Notes under the pieces: generated by a model
What the model was told of the DNA's origin: nothing
Databases searched by the model: none
Seen by the model: only the letters and a program-made list of their open reading frames with translations
Origin: JAWPMV01 sp038527215
GTDB lineage: Bacteria > Bacteroidota > Bacteroidia > J057
Length of the DNA stretch: 64,000 nt
Direction: 5' to 3'
Assembly: GCA_038527215.1 (NCBI GenBank)
Contig: JBCBGC010000015.1
Location: forward strand, 1 to 64,000
In this document: piece after piece, positions 53,282 to 61,786 of the stretch
Layout: each line of letters starts with the position of its first letter
Numbering within the stretch: the stretch's first letter is position 1
Made by a program: the position numbers and the translations under genes

Positions 53282-56200
53282 TTAATTGGGGTTTTCATTT
53301 TTAGCAATCTCACGTTCTAATTTTTCGAGAAGTTCACTGACGGTTACCATGATTTCCTGACCGTTTTCAGATTTTATTAAGGTATCCTGGGCCAATCCTT
53401 TTACTTCTGGATTATCGGTAAGAAATTCTAAGGCGGTCTGGAACTGTCTCCTTTGGGCATCAGGGTCAATGTACTGTCTTGCTTTATCGAGCATGACTTG
53501 ATAATCCCGGTAGTACATCGACCGAAGGCGGTTTTTCGATTCCAGGGAGATGTCCTGCACCTTTTCATAAGTCCGTTGCAACTCCTTTTTTTGCTGCCAT
53601 ACGGAATAAAGGCTGCCGGCAATCCCTAAACTGAAGCCCAGGATGAGCACAATGAAGCCATTGCGCAAGCTTTGGTTTCGGGTTTCTTTACGGGTTAAAA
53701 ATTTCTCACTGGCTTCCAGAAAATCTTCTTCCTGTTCATTAAAGAGGTTGGTGCTCTCTTTCTGAAGGGTGAGCAGGCGATCCAACTTGCCATGATCGTT
53801 CCAAAGCTTCCGAAAAAGGGGAGAACCACCGGGTCGCCATTCCAGGCCTTTCCAGGAAAAGATGCCATTTTCCTTCATATAGGCCAGGGCTTCGCCCACC
53901 TTGGGGTTCTGCTGGACCGCCTCATCCAACTCGGTCATTTGCCGTAGCATGTCTTTATCTCGATATATCCAGCTCCCGTAGGCGCGCCAGGTCTTGGAAT
54001 TGTAGAGGTCTGCATGAGACAGACGGTAGGACACCTCACCCTCATCATCCAGGGAAATGGAGATGATGCGCGCTTCCACCAAGCGTTTACACAGCTTGGC
54101 AATGGCCAGGGTTTCATTTTTGTCCCGGTACTTCAGGCTGGAGTCTTTGATGGGCTGAATACTGAGGTTATTGCCCTTGGCTTTCACCATACGCAGCAAC
54201 AGCTTACGCATCCGGTCCTGATCGGCAAACTCCAGTTGCTCCCAAAAGACTTTGACCATTTTGCCTAATTCTCCCCGGTATCCGTCCAGGGTATCATAGT
54301 CCTTTTTGGTCAGCATGCGGTTTTGGTGGGTGTTTTTCTTGACCCCTTCTTCATAGGTGCTTACCAGGGCATGCATGGTTTTGGAAATGAGGGGCAAAGG
54401 CTGTTCGGCACCCTGCAGCCCTTCCTGCAACATCAGACGCAGGTTACGGCTGTCCTCTATGTCGCTGCCTTCCAGCGAAAGGATCATCTGATTGGCAGGA
54501 CGGACCACCACCGCTTCGATGGCTGCTTTGTCCAAGAGGGGTACTTCCAGGACATTGGCAGCCCAGTTTTCTCCTTCTCCGTTGGCTGTCCCAATTCTGC
54601 TCTGGAGGCTGTTTTTCAAACGCTCCAGGCTATGGTTGCAGATCGAAAGCAGGACGGTTAGGTCTTCTGGTCCGTTGAGCAGCCCTTGGAGCTTTTTATC
54701 CCAAACTTGTATATCGTTGGAGGAAGTATCTTCCACCCATTTATCATACTTTTCCAGTAACAGCAGGTTTTTGCCCTCAGCCCGCAGTTGCTCGTTGATG
54801 TGCTCCAGGGCTCCATCAGCTCTGGCAGGTTGCTCAATGATGTTCCAGGACTTATTGCGGGCTACCGGCTTGGCCAATTCTTCAATCAGCAGATGCTGCC
54901 CTCCGTTTTCCGCACCGGTCAGGACCACCAGACGCTGGTTTTCCAGGGCTTTTACCAGGGGCGTGCGCATGGAAAGGGGATCCAGGTTGGGGAGAAGGAA
55001 ACGTGCCTCTTTCCACAAGTGCTTAAGGGCCGGTATATTCAAGGCTGCTTCCTGGCTAGGTCGGAGGGAAAGCAGGACACTAAAGAAAGGATGATCTTCC
55101 AACGTACCAGCTATTTTTTCTCCCAAGGCGGTGTACATAAGAGAGGCACCTTCATCCTCCTCATCTTCCTGGGAGCCAGGCAAGGGATCAATAATCCAGA
55201 GATTTTTTTTGTAGGGGCGGGTAAGGGCATAGAAAAAGTCCCGGTCACGCAAGGATTCTTCGATCAGGATGATTTCCTGATTATTTCTCCAAAGGGCGAA
55301 TACTTCTTTTTCCAACCGTGCCTGCAATTCATCCCGACCGAGTTGATCGACGATGGTCAGGTTGTGCTTGCTTAACTGCGATTTCAGACGGGTGAACAAG
55401 ACATCTACCTCTTCTTCATTTTCGCGGTCTTCCTCGGAAAGGTAAAGGGGCGCTTGCCAGCGGGGATTGGAGGGGTATCCTCCATCTTCCTCTGCCACAT
55501 TCCGCTCTACCTGATAGCGTTGGGGGCCTTCGTAGAACAGTAAAATGGTGAGGTTTTTATATTCCTTCAGGAAATAATCCACGCAGGTTTCTAATTCTCG
55601 TCTTTGGTGGGCGTACCAGGCTTTGACCTCGGCATTTTCTTTCTGTAAGTCAGGTTCTTCGTAGGATAGCACCAGCAAATGGTCGCCTACGTCCATGATG
55701 TTATCCATGAAGTAAGGCCCTTCTCCCAGGTTTTCCATGATATGCCACTCGTCCGGTAGCAACTCAGGCATCAGCCCTGCCTGGATCAGGGAAGTCTTTC
55801 CGCTTCCGGTCTGGCCGGAGAGAACGGTCAACTGATGCTTGACGTGGTTGGCAGGGCGCTCGGAAACGCTTGTAGCATCCTCCTTGAAGCGGTTGTTGAG
55901 ATAAGCCACGGATAAATCCCGCCCAAAGAACAGGTCCTGATCTCCTTTCTCATAGGGAACCTCTCCTTTAAACGGATTGCGTTCAGGCATAGGAGGCAAG
56001 GTGCCACCGTGGGGATAGAGGAATATATACTGACCCTTGTGGTGGTTCTTCAGGGTTGAATAAACCGGGGTCTGTTTGTTATTGGTTTTCTTGCGTACTT
56101 CCTCGCGTAGATAAGTATAGAGTTCGATGCCGGTAATCAATCCATCTCCTTCACCCTCCGGCACCATGTCTCCTTTTCCCGAAAGTCCATCAAACAGCGC

Positions 56201-56920
56201 ACTGGCGAACGGGGAGAATTCTCCATCACTGCCGGGACGTTCTCCGAATGCAGGGGCCTTGCCACCCGATTTGTCCGCGTCAGAGGCTTTTTCATCTCCC
56301 GCCGCTGAGGCGATGACCTGCCAGGCCTTATCTTCCACATATTGGTCAAATCGTTCCTGATAAATGACGCTGGGAAAGTCGAAGAATAAATCCCGACTGC
56401 CGGAAGACCACAGAAATGAACCAGCAAAACAACAATCCAGAATCAGCATGCCATGCCGACATTCCAGGCTTTCAAGCTCCCCCCGAAGTTTGGCCATAGA
56501 ATAGTAGGTTTCCGTTTTGCCCAGATCGGCATCGCTGGGAATCAAATAGCCTTCCGGCTCCTCATCTTCAGCCCCTTCCTTGGAAATCGTCAGCCCATGT
56601 CCGGCGAAATAGAAGATGATTCGGTCATTATCGGTTAGCCCTTCTCCTTCACTAAGCAGTTGCTCCATGACCGCTTCCAGGTTGGCCAGGCTGGCTTCTT
56701 CATCCAGATAGGAACGGACCTCATAGCCATGGTTCTCAGCCAGGACCCGCGCCAGCTCCTCAGCATCGCTACGCGCGTTCTTGAGGTCCGGGATACTGGA
56801 GTCCGGGTATTTGTTGACACCAATGATGACCGCCAGGCTGCGATGATTGCGAAAGGGATTGGCAATCTGTGACGCAACGGAAGATTCCGTTTGGGGGAGG
56901 CTAATTGTGGGTTTCGACAT
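53282..56920 (-). CDS. Caspase-like peptidase fused to tandem STAND-type NTPase modules with a C-terminal TM helix
   Basis: A 1212-residue protein. Residues about 25-310 are a caspase/metacaspase-like (peptidase C14) domain with catalytic His108 (FAGHG) and Cys164 (LDCCFAG). Then comes a STAND-type NTPase: FFGRD entry motif near 340, Walker A GQTGSGKT (Lys375), and a Walker-B-like NLWIIDPLPGSQ near 572. A second NTPase-like module follows (about 650-860) in which the P-loop is degenerate (VLTGAENGGQHLLIEEL, no GKT) but a Walker-B-like LLLLEKYDKW and the downstream helical region (LPLISKTMHALVSTYEEG) remain. A TM helix (FIVLILGFSLGIAGSLY, about 1089-1106) and a coiled tail complete it. Such proteins are predicted signal-activated proteases in conflict systems. 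Confidence 0.88.
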   Translation of the reverse strand: MSKPTISLPQTESSVASQIANPFRNHRSLAVIIGVNKYPDSSIPDLKNARSDAEELARVLAENHGYEVRSYLDEEASLANLEAVMEQLLSEGEGLTDNDRIIFYFAGHGLTISKEGAEDEEPEGYLIPSDADLGKTETYYSMAKLRGELESLECRHGMLILDCCFAGSFLWSSGSRDLFFDFPSVIYQERFDQYVEDKAWQVIASAAGDEKASDADKSGGKAPAFGERPGSDGEFSPFASALFDGLSGKGDMVPEGEGDGLITGIELYTYLREEVRKKTNNKQTPVYSTLKNHHKGQYIFLYPHGGTLPPMPERNPFKGEVPYEKGDQDLFFGRDLSVAYLNNRFKEDATSVSERPANHVKHQLTVLSGQTGSGKTSLIQAGLMPELLPDEWHIMENLGEGPYFMDNIMDVGDHLLVLSYEEPDLQKENAEVKAWYAHQRRELETCVDYFLKEYKNLTILLFYEGPQRYQVERNVAEEDGGYPSNPRWQAPLYLSEEDRENEEEVDVLFTRLKSQLSKHNLTIVDQLGRDELQARLEKEVFALWRNNQEIILIEESLRDRDFFYALTRPYKKNLWIIDPLPGSQEDEEDEGASLMYTALGEKIAGTLEDHPFFSVLLSLRPSQEAALNIPALKHLWKEARFLLPNLDPLSMRTPLVKALENQRLVVLTGAENGGQHLLIEELAKPVARNKSWNIIEQPARADGALEHINEQLRAEGKNLLLLEKYDKWVEDTSSNDIQVWDKKLQGLLNGPEDLTVLLSICNHSLERLKNSLQSRIGTANGEGENWAANVLEVPLLDKAAIEAVVVRPANQMILSLEGSDIEDSRNLRLMLQEGLQGAEQPLPLISKTMHALVSTYEEGVKKNTHQNRMLTKKDYDTLDGYRGELGKMVKVFWEQLEFADQDRMRKLLLRMVKAKGNNLSIQPIKDSSLKYRDKNETLAIAKLCKRLVEARIISISLDDEGEVSYRLSHADLYNSKTWRAYGSWIYRDKDMLRQMTELDEAVQQNPKVGEALAYMKENGIFSWKGLEWRPGGSPLFRKLWNDHGKLDRLLTLQKESTNLFNEQEEDFLEASEKFLTRKETRNQSLRNGFIVLILGFSLGIAGSLYSVWQQKKELQRTYEKVQDISLESKNRLRSMYYRDYQVMLDKARQYIDPDAQRRQFQTALEFLTDNPEVKGLAQDTLIKSENGQEIMVTVSELLEKLEREIAKNENPN

Positions 56921-57024
56921 TGTTTAGGGGGTTCTGTTTGCCACTATTCAATTTCCGCTTTTTTTCCATAAGTTGAAATTAACACAACCAAAAAAAGGTA
57001 TTTTTACGGGGATAAAACCGTGAT

Positions 57025-60000
57025 TTACACCTTTTCTACTTGGGTATTTTCCGATTTCGATGAAAAAGGTAAGTACTGCGCTAATTCAGCTTCGCTCATT
57101 TGGTAAATCTTTTGACCTACCAAGCTGGCAGAACGTTGCCAACCGAAGATATTCAGGTACTCCGCGTGTTCTGAGTTAGAATAGAAAGCCGCATACAAGC
57201 TTTTTTCATCCGGAGAGAAGCCCAGTTGTCTGACCGTTCCATCGGAAGGAATATGTTGGAAGGAATGGATAACCTGCTTGTTGCTTACCTGGGCAAGATG
57301 AATAGCGTCCTGTTTGAACCTATCTTCCTGGTAAAGCAGGTATTCCTCACTGGGTGAAAAGGTGCAGGCCGAAGGGGAGAACCTATGGTTTCTTGTGGTC
57401 GGAGTTGCTTCCCACATGAGACGTCCATCTGCCACCTCAAACATATACATGCTGCGCTGGACCAGGAGGCAGAGATACTTTCCTTTGGGAGAAAAGAGTG
57501 CACTAGCCTTCTTGCTCTCAGATTCATACCAGCTTAAGGCTAACACTTGCTCAAAGAGGAGCTGCTGGGTGCCGATTTCCCAAACCCTGATTCGATCATC
57601 CATGCTAAAGGCCATCGCGTATCTCCCATCCGGAGACAGCGTGAAACACACCATTTCCTCTTCCAGGGCCAGTTCAATCTCAGCTACTTCTCCCGGCAGC
57701 TGTTCTTCTGCCTGATCCCATGTAGCGGTTGACCATCGGTAAATGATCGGACGGTCCTTTGCGGCCAGCATAAAATGTTGACCGTCTGAAGTATAGGCGC
57801 CTTGCGAGGATGCCTTCTCCGGGGGAACCAATTCCAGATGGGATTGCGTTTTCGGGTGGTATACCAGGGTTCTGCCCCCGCTATCAATCAGCGTAACTCT
57901 GTCTCCCTGAAGAGCAAATATGATTTTTTGGAAAGCACTGAATTCATAAAATCGGGTGTTATTTTCCAGAGGTTTGCGCTGGGCGGTATCCCAAACCTGG
58001 AAGAATCCGCCCCCCATTTTTTTGAAGCCCCCCGCATAGATAGATTTCCCATCTGGGGAAAGGCCGAGGCAATGGACATGAGCATGCTCCCCATAGAAAG
58101 TCATAGGGAGGTCATCATTGGCTACCTCCCAGGCTCGGATTTTTTCTCCTTTGCCCGCTGATACCAAAAACCGCTCATCATCCGACAGGCTGAGGGACAT
58201 GATCATCCGTTCATGGCCGAGATAGCGATGGAGCAGGATCCCATCTGGGAAACTCCGTTGTTCGATGCTGGCCTGGGTGTGACCGTCGCGGGATTCTCCC
58301 TGCAAGGCTAAAAAAACCTGTTGACTTTTGGGTGCAAAGCAAACCTGGGTAAGCGGAGAATCAAGCTTAGTAAACACACGGGTTCTCCCGCCTGGCCGGA
58401 GGCGCGTAATCAGCACTTTCCCATCCTCATCAGCACTCAGGAGGTAGCGTTGATCAGGGGAGAAGGCATGAAATATGACCTTGGCCTGATGTTGCGTGAT
58501 CCATTTTACTGGCAATCGGGAGGCGACATGCCACACAAATATGTGCTGCTCCTTTTTTCCCAGTACAAGCCGATACTTTCCGTCCGGATGCAAGGGAGGA
58601 TTCAATAGATTGCCCAAAGGCTTTGGATGGGACCGGGTCGGCTGATAGGTCTTACCATGCCAAAGCTGGAAGAATTCTTTATCATTCTGCTCTTTTTCGT
58701 CATTCCCTTTTTGGTATAGTAGGCTAAGAATCCGCTTTTGGTGGGTGGTCCAATAAGTCTTGCTAATGTGGCTATCCTCGTCAGGCCGTAAATCTGCGAG
58801 TACTTTGAGGTCTGGATAAAGTTGGAAGACCCCCCCATCGTGGCTTAAAAATCGGGTCCCGTCTGGAGTAATCTGGGCAGCGTCGCGGATAGGACGATGG
58901 AGACTTCTCACTTTTTCCGGTTCGGCAGCAGGATCATCCAAATCCCAGATCCGGAAGTGCCAATTGTACTGACAAAGGACCTTTCTGGTACCCGGGATGA
59001 ATTGGGCAAAAACCTCTATGCCCTCTATATCTACCTTTTGCTGGGCAAAGTAGTATTGATTGTCAGCATTAGAATCTATGAGGGCCAGGGTGTTGATCGT
59101 CTCTGAGGTGGGGTAAGCCTGATGGGCCCGGATAGCTAAGTTGAGGGCTACCACCGGATTGATGGGTTCCTGCTGTTGAGCCTTGATGGCCATGGCCGAA
59201 ACTTCCGATTCCCGGGTTTTTTGTTCGGCTATTTTTTTATCCCTAATCGCTTCGTCACGCTGTTTCCGCATCTGTTCCAGGCGGTCAGCTTGCCGCTCAA
59301 AACTTTCCTTCACAAATTCCAGCTCATCTTCATTCAGCCAGTGGTTCATTTGGTCCCTCACTTCCTCATATCGGGGGCCTGCCTCTTCGGACTGGAATGC
59401 TTCGCTCCAGGAAGCCGGGAGAGGATTCCCTTCCGGATAGGCAGTATGCCACAGCATGGAGGCGGTACTGGCCACGCTGAAGCCCGGTTCCGGATTGTAA
59501 CAGAGCCAACGGTCCTGTGGGTCCATGACGGAGATTTGAACCTGTTGCAATTTGGGGTTGCTGTCCCAAAGGGGCCGTTGGGGCACCGATCCATCTGCCA
59601 AAAGGGTATCAGGCTTGACCCACTGATGATGCTCGACTACTGCTTGCCAGATTTGTCTTTGCAGGACTAAATGCTCGTGTCCGAATTCCTTGATCCACTC
59701 CAGACAACGGGGCCAGTAATTGAGCAGGGAGTCGTGCATGGGTTCCACATACTTGCCCAGATCATCCTTACCTGAGCGAATCAGCAGGGCGTCCTCCAGG
59801 ATGTCGAGGACGGCATCCTTGACTGGATCCAGATGATCCGGATAGTCAAATTCATCGATGAATCCTCCCTTTTTAAGAGTAGAGGAAGTCTGTCGGTAGA
59901 CTTTCCTGCGGGAATAGCTTCCATCATTGAGCATCACCATGCGCAGGACCAGTTTTTTCATGAAGTCCCGGTGATCGTCATCCGGCAGGCTTTCATAGAT

Positions 60001-61650
60001 GCGGTCCGCATGTTTGCTTAAGGCCCCGTTGACCCGCCCCAACTCATCCCGGTAGGCGGTCAAGGTGAGCTGCCGCTTTTTTCGGTCCCGCTTTTCATAT
60101 AACTGGTGCAGGGTAAAGGAAAGAAGCGGGAGAGCCCCCGGGGCATGGTTGATTTCTTCCAAAATCTGGTCGACCATTTCTTCCGACTCAAATTCATAAG
60201 CCATGCTCCAGGCGGGTCGAATCACCGCTTCCCGCAGTTCTTCCAGACTCATGGGCGCCAATCGATAGAGAAAGTCGGTGCGCGCCTCTTCCTGCCAAAA
60301 GCGGGAACCAAATTCAGAGGCTTGCAATTGCCATTCGAAATCACTGCGGATGGAGAGGATGATCCTGGCTTTGGGTTCTTCCGTTTGCGCGAAGCGCTGC
60401 CAGAGGTCGATCAGCAAGCCCTCTAGTTTTGCCCGATCTGCATCCGGGAGCGCAAATAATTCCTCAAACTGGTCCAGGTATAAAACGCCCTTTTGGTCGG
60501 GCTGAATGCGGGTAATTTCCTCCCAATGACTGTGATCTTTATCATCAGGGCGGATTTCGATCTGATCGGTGAATCCATCCTGTTTCAGGAAGGGGAGGAG
60601 GCCGGCTCGGATCACGGAGGATTTGCCTTGCCCCGAGGGAGCAGAAACCACCACCAAAGTTTGTTGAGCCACGCGGCGGGACAGTTCCTGAATGGCCTGG
60701 CTCCTTCCAAAAAATATCCCTATGTCTTTTTCGGAACCATCATAAGCCCCCAGGCCTTTGTAAGGGTTAAGGTTGGGTGCTTTTTTGAGATTGAGCGGGT
60801 GTCCGGGTTTGAGAAAAACAAATTCCCCTTTGGAATCATGACGGCTGAGCGAGAAAATAGCGGGACTCTGCTTTTTGCCTTTGAAATGGGAAGCCCCTTC
60901 TACGATATCCCTGACGTGCAAATAAAGCTGGGTAGCGGTGATCACGCCTTTATTCTGCTTCTGGGCGTGTAAATCCACCTGGGAATCCTTGTCAATTACT
61001 TTTTTCAAAGCCCAGGCAAAAGGGGAGTTCCTGGTATCGGTAGTGGGTGTTTCCCGTAGGCCAAGGGCATTCATATCGAGCACATCGGCGGCCTTCTGGT
61101 CATGAGAAGTAGAGGTAATGACCTGCCAGGCCGGATGCTCCACGAAGCGCCAGAATCTTTCTTCATACATGACTTGTCCGAAATCCATGACCATGTCCCG
61201 AAATCCGGTAGACCATTTGAAGGCTCCGGCAAAACAACAGTCCAGGATCAGCAACCCATGTTTACAGGGCAGGCTTTCCAATAGCTCGTGTAGGCGGGTC
61301 ATGGGAAAGAGGCTTTCTCTGACGCCGGATTTAGCATCTACGGGCACCAGAAAGCCTTCAGGGTCTCCCTCACTGTCCAGAGCAATGCCGTGGCCAGCGA
61401 AATAAATAAGTACGCGATCTTCTGGTTGAACAATTTCTTTCGTCTCCGCAAAAAACACTTCCATTTCTTCCCGGCTGGGGTTTTTGAGAAGGTGGGTTTC
61501 GTAAGCATGCTTAGTCGGGTCTCCCAGCAAGTTTGCGATGTCTTCGGCATCTTTGATGGCGGTACTTAGCGGGGTGATATGGAGATAATCGTCGATGCCG
61601 ATGAGGAAAGCATGACTTTTTGCAAAGGGGAGTTTAGGCTGTTTCGGCAT
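57025..61650 (-). CDS. Caspase-like peptidase fused to STAND NTPase and WD40-type propeller
   Basis: A 1541-residue protein from the ATG at 61650 (MPKQPKLPFAK); a further upstream ATG at 61797 overlaps the previous gene and adds unlike residues. Order: caspase domain with His87 (FAGHG) and Cys139 (LDCCFAG); an nSTAND1-type NTPase with Walker A APSGQGKS (Lys343), Walker B VLYLDQFEELF (Asp393) and sensor-like LSIRSDFEWQ; a winged-helix/helical arm (PGALPLLSFTLHQLYE; VEPMHDSLLNYWPRCLEWI); a coiled linker (about 785-850); and a large WD40-like propeller (about 860-1541, for example WHFRIWDLDD, LSADEDGKVLITRL, VSAGKGEKIRAWEV, RYAMAFSMDDRIRVWEI). In known STAND proteins the propeller senses a trigger, the NTPase oligomerises and the effector domain is activated. 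It has no TM helix. Confidence 0.9.
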   Translation of the reverse strand: MPKQPKLPFAKSHAFLIGIDDYLHITPLSTAIKDAEDIANLLGDPTKHAYETHLLKNPSREEMEVFFAETKEIVQPEDRVLIYFAGHGIALDSEGDPEGFLVPVDAKSGVRESLFPMTRLHELLESLPCKHGLLILDCCFAGAFKWSTGFRDMVMDFGQVMYEERFWRFVEHPAWQVITSTSHDQKAADVLDMNALGLRETPTTDTRNSPFAWALKKVIDKDSQVDLHAQKQNKGVITATQLYLHVRDIVEGASHFKGKKQSPAIFSLSRHDSKGEFVFLKPGHPLNLKKAPNLNPYKGLGAYDGSEKDIGIFFGRSQAIQELSRRVAQQTLVVVSAPSGQGKSSVIRAGLLPFLKQDGFTDQIEIRPDDKDHSHWEEITRIQPDQKGVLYLDQFEELFALPDADRAKLEGLLIDLWQRFAQTEEPKARIILSIRSDFEWQLQASEFGSRFWQEEARTDFLYRLAPMSLEELREAVIRPAWSMAYEFESEEMVDQILEEINHAPGALPLLSFTLHQLYEKRDRKKRQLTLTAYRDELGRVNGALSKHADRIYESLPDDDHRDFMKKLVLRMVMLNDGSYSRRKVYRQTSSTLKKGGFIDEFDYPDHLDPVKDAVLDILEDALLIRSGKDDLGKYVEPMHDSLLNYWPRCLEWIKEFGHEHLVLQRQIWQAVVEHHQWVKPDTLLADGSVPQRPLWDSNPKLQQVQISVMDPQDRWLCYNPEPGFSVASTASMLWHTAYPEGNPLPASWSEAFQSEEAGPRYEEVRDQMNHWLNEDELEFVKESFERQADRLEQMRKQRDEAIRDKKIAEQKTRESEVSAMAIKAQQQEPINPVVALNLAIRAHQAYPTSETINTLALIDSNADNQYYFAQQKVDIEGIEVFAQFIPGTRKVLCQYNWHFRIWDLDDPAAEPEKVRSLHRPIRDAAQITPDGTRFLSHDGGVFQLYPDLKVLADLRPDEDSHISKTYWTTHQKRILSLLYQKGNDEKEQNDKEFFQLWHGKTYQPTRSHPKPLGNLLNPPLHPDGKYRLVLGKKEQHIFVWHVASRLPVKWITQHQAKVIFHAFSPDQRYLLSADEDGKVLITRLRPGGRTRVFTKLDSPLTQVCFAPKSQQVFLALQGESRDGHTQASIEQRSFPDGILLHRYLGHERMIMSLSLSDDERFLVSAGKGEKIRAWEVANDDLPMTFYGEHAHVHCLGLSPDGKSIYAGGFKKMGGGFFQVWDTAQRKPLENNTRFYEFSAFQKIIFALQGDRVTLIDSGGRTLVYHPKTQSHLELVPPEKASSQGAYTSDGQHFMLAAKDRPIIYRWSTATWDQAEEQLPGEVAEIELALEEEMVCFTLSPDGRYAMAFSMDDRIRVWEIGTQQLLFEQVLALSWYESESKKASALFSPKGKYLCLLVQRSMYMFEVADGRLMWEATPTTRNHRFSPSACTFSPSEEYLLYQEDRFKQDAIHLAQVSNKQVIHSFQHIPSDGTVRQLGFSPDEKSLYAAFYSNSEHAEYLNIFGWQRSASLVGQKIYQMSEAELAQYLPFSSKSENTQVEKV

Positions 61651-61711
61651 GTGGCTTGAAGCTAGGAGGAAAAGAAGGTAGGAAAAATATCCAGAAAATC
61701 GAACTATCAAG

Positions 61712-61736
61712 GCCCTGCCTGACAGGCAGGCAGGGC
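61712..61736 (-). repeat. GC-rich hairpin between caspase-STAND genes
   Basis: GCCCTGCCTG and CAGGCAGGGC form a perfect 10-bp stem with a 5-base loop. No T-run follows on the minus strand, so it is not a convincing terminator. The CCTGCCTG-CAGGCAGG form resembles dispersed palindromic elements in Bacteroidota; no second copy was noticed in the window. Confidence 0.45.
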
Positions 61737-61786
61737 TTTCCTTCTGATGAAGGATGGTTACAAGCGACACTTCATTTTTTTTAGGC

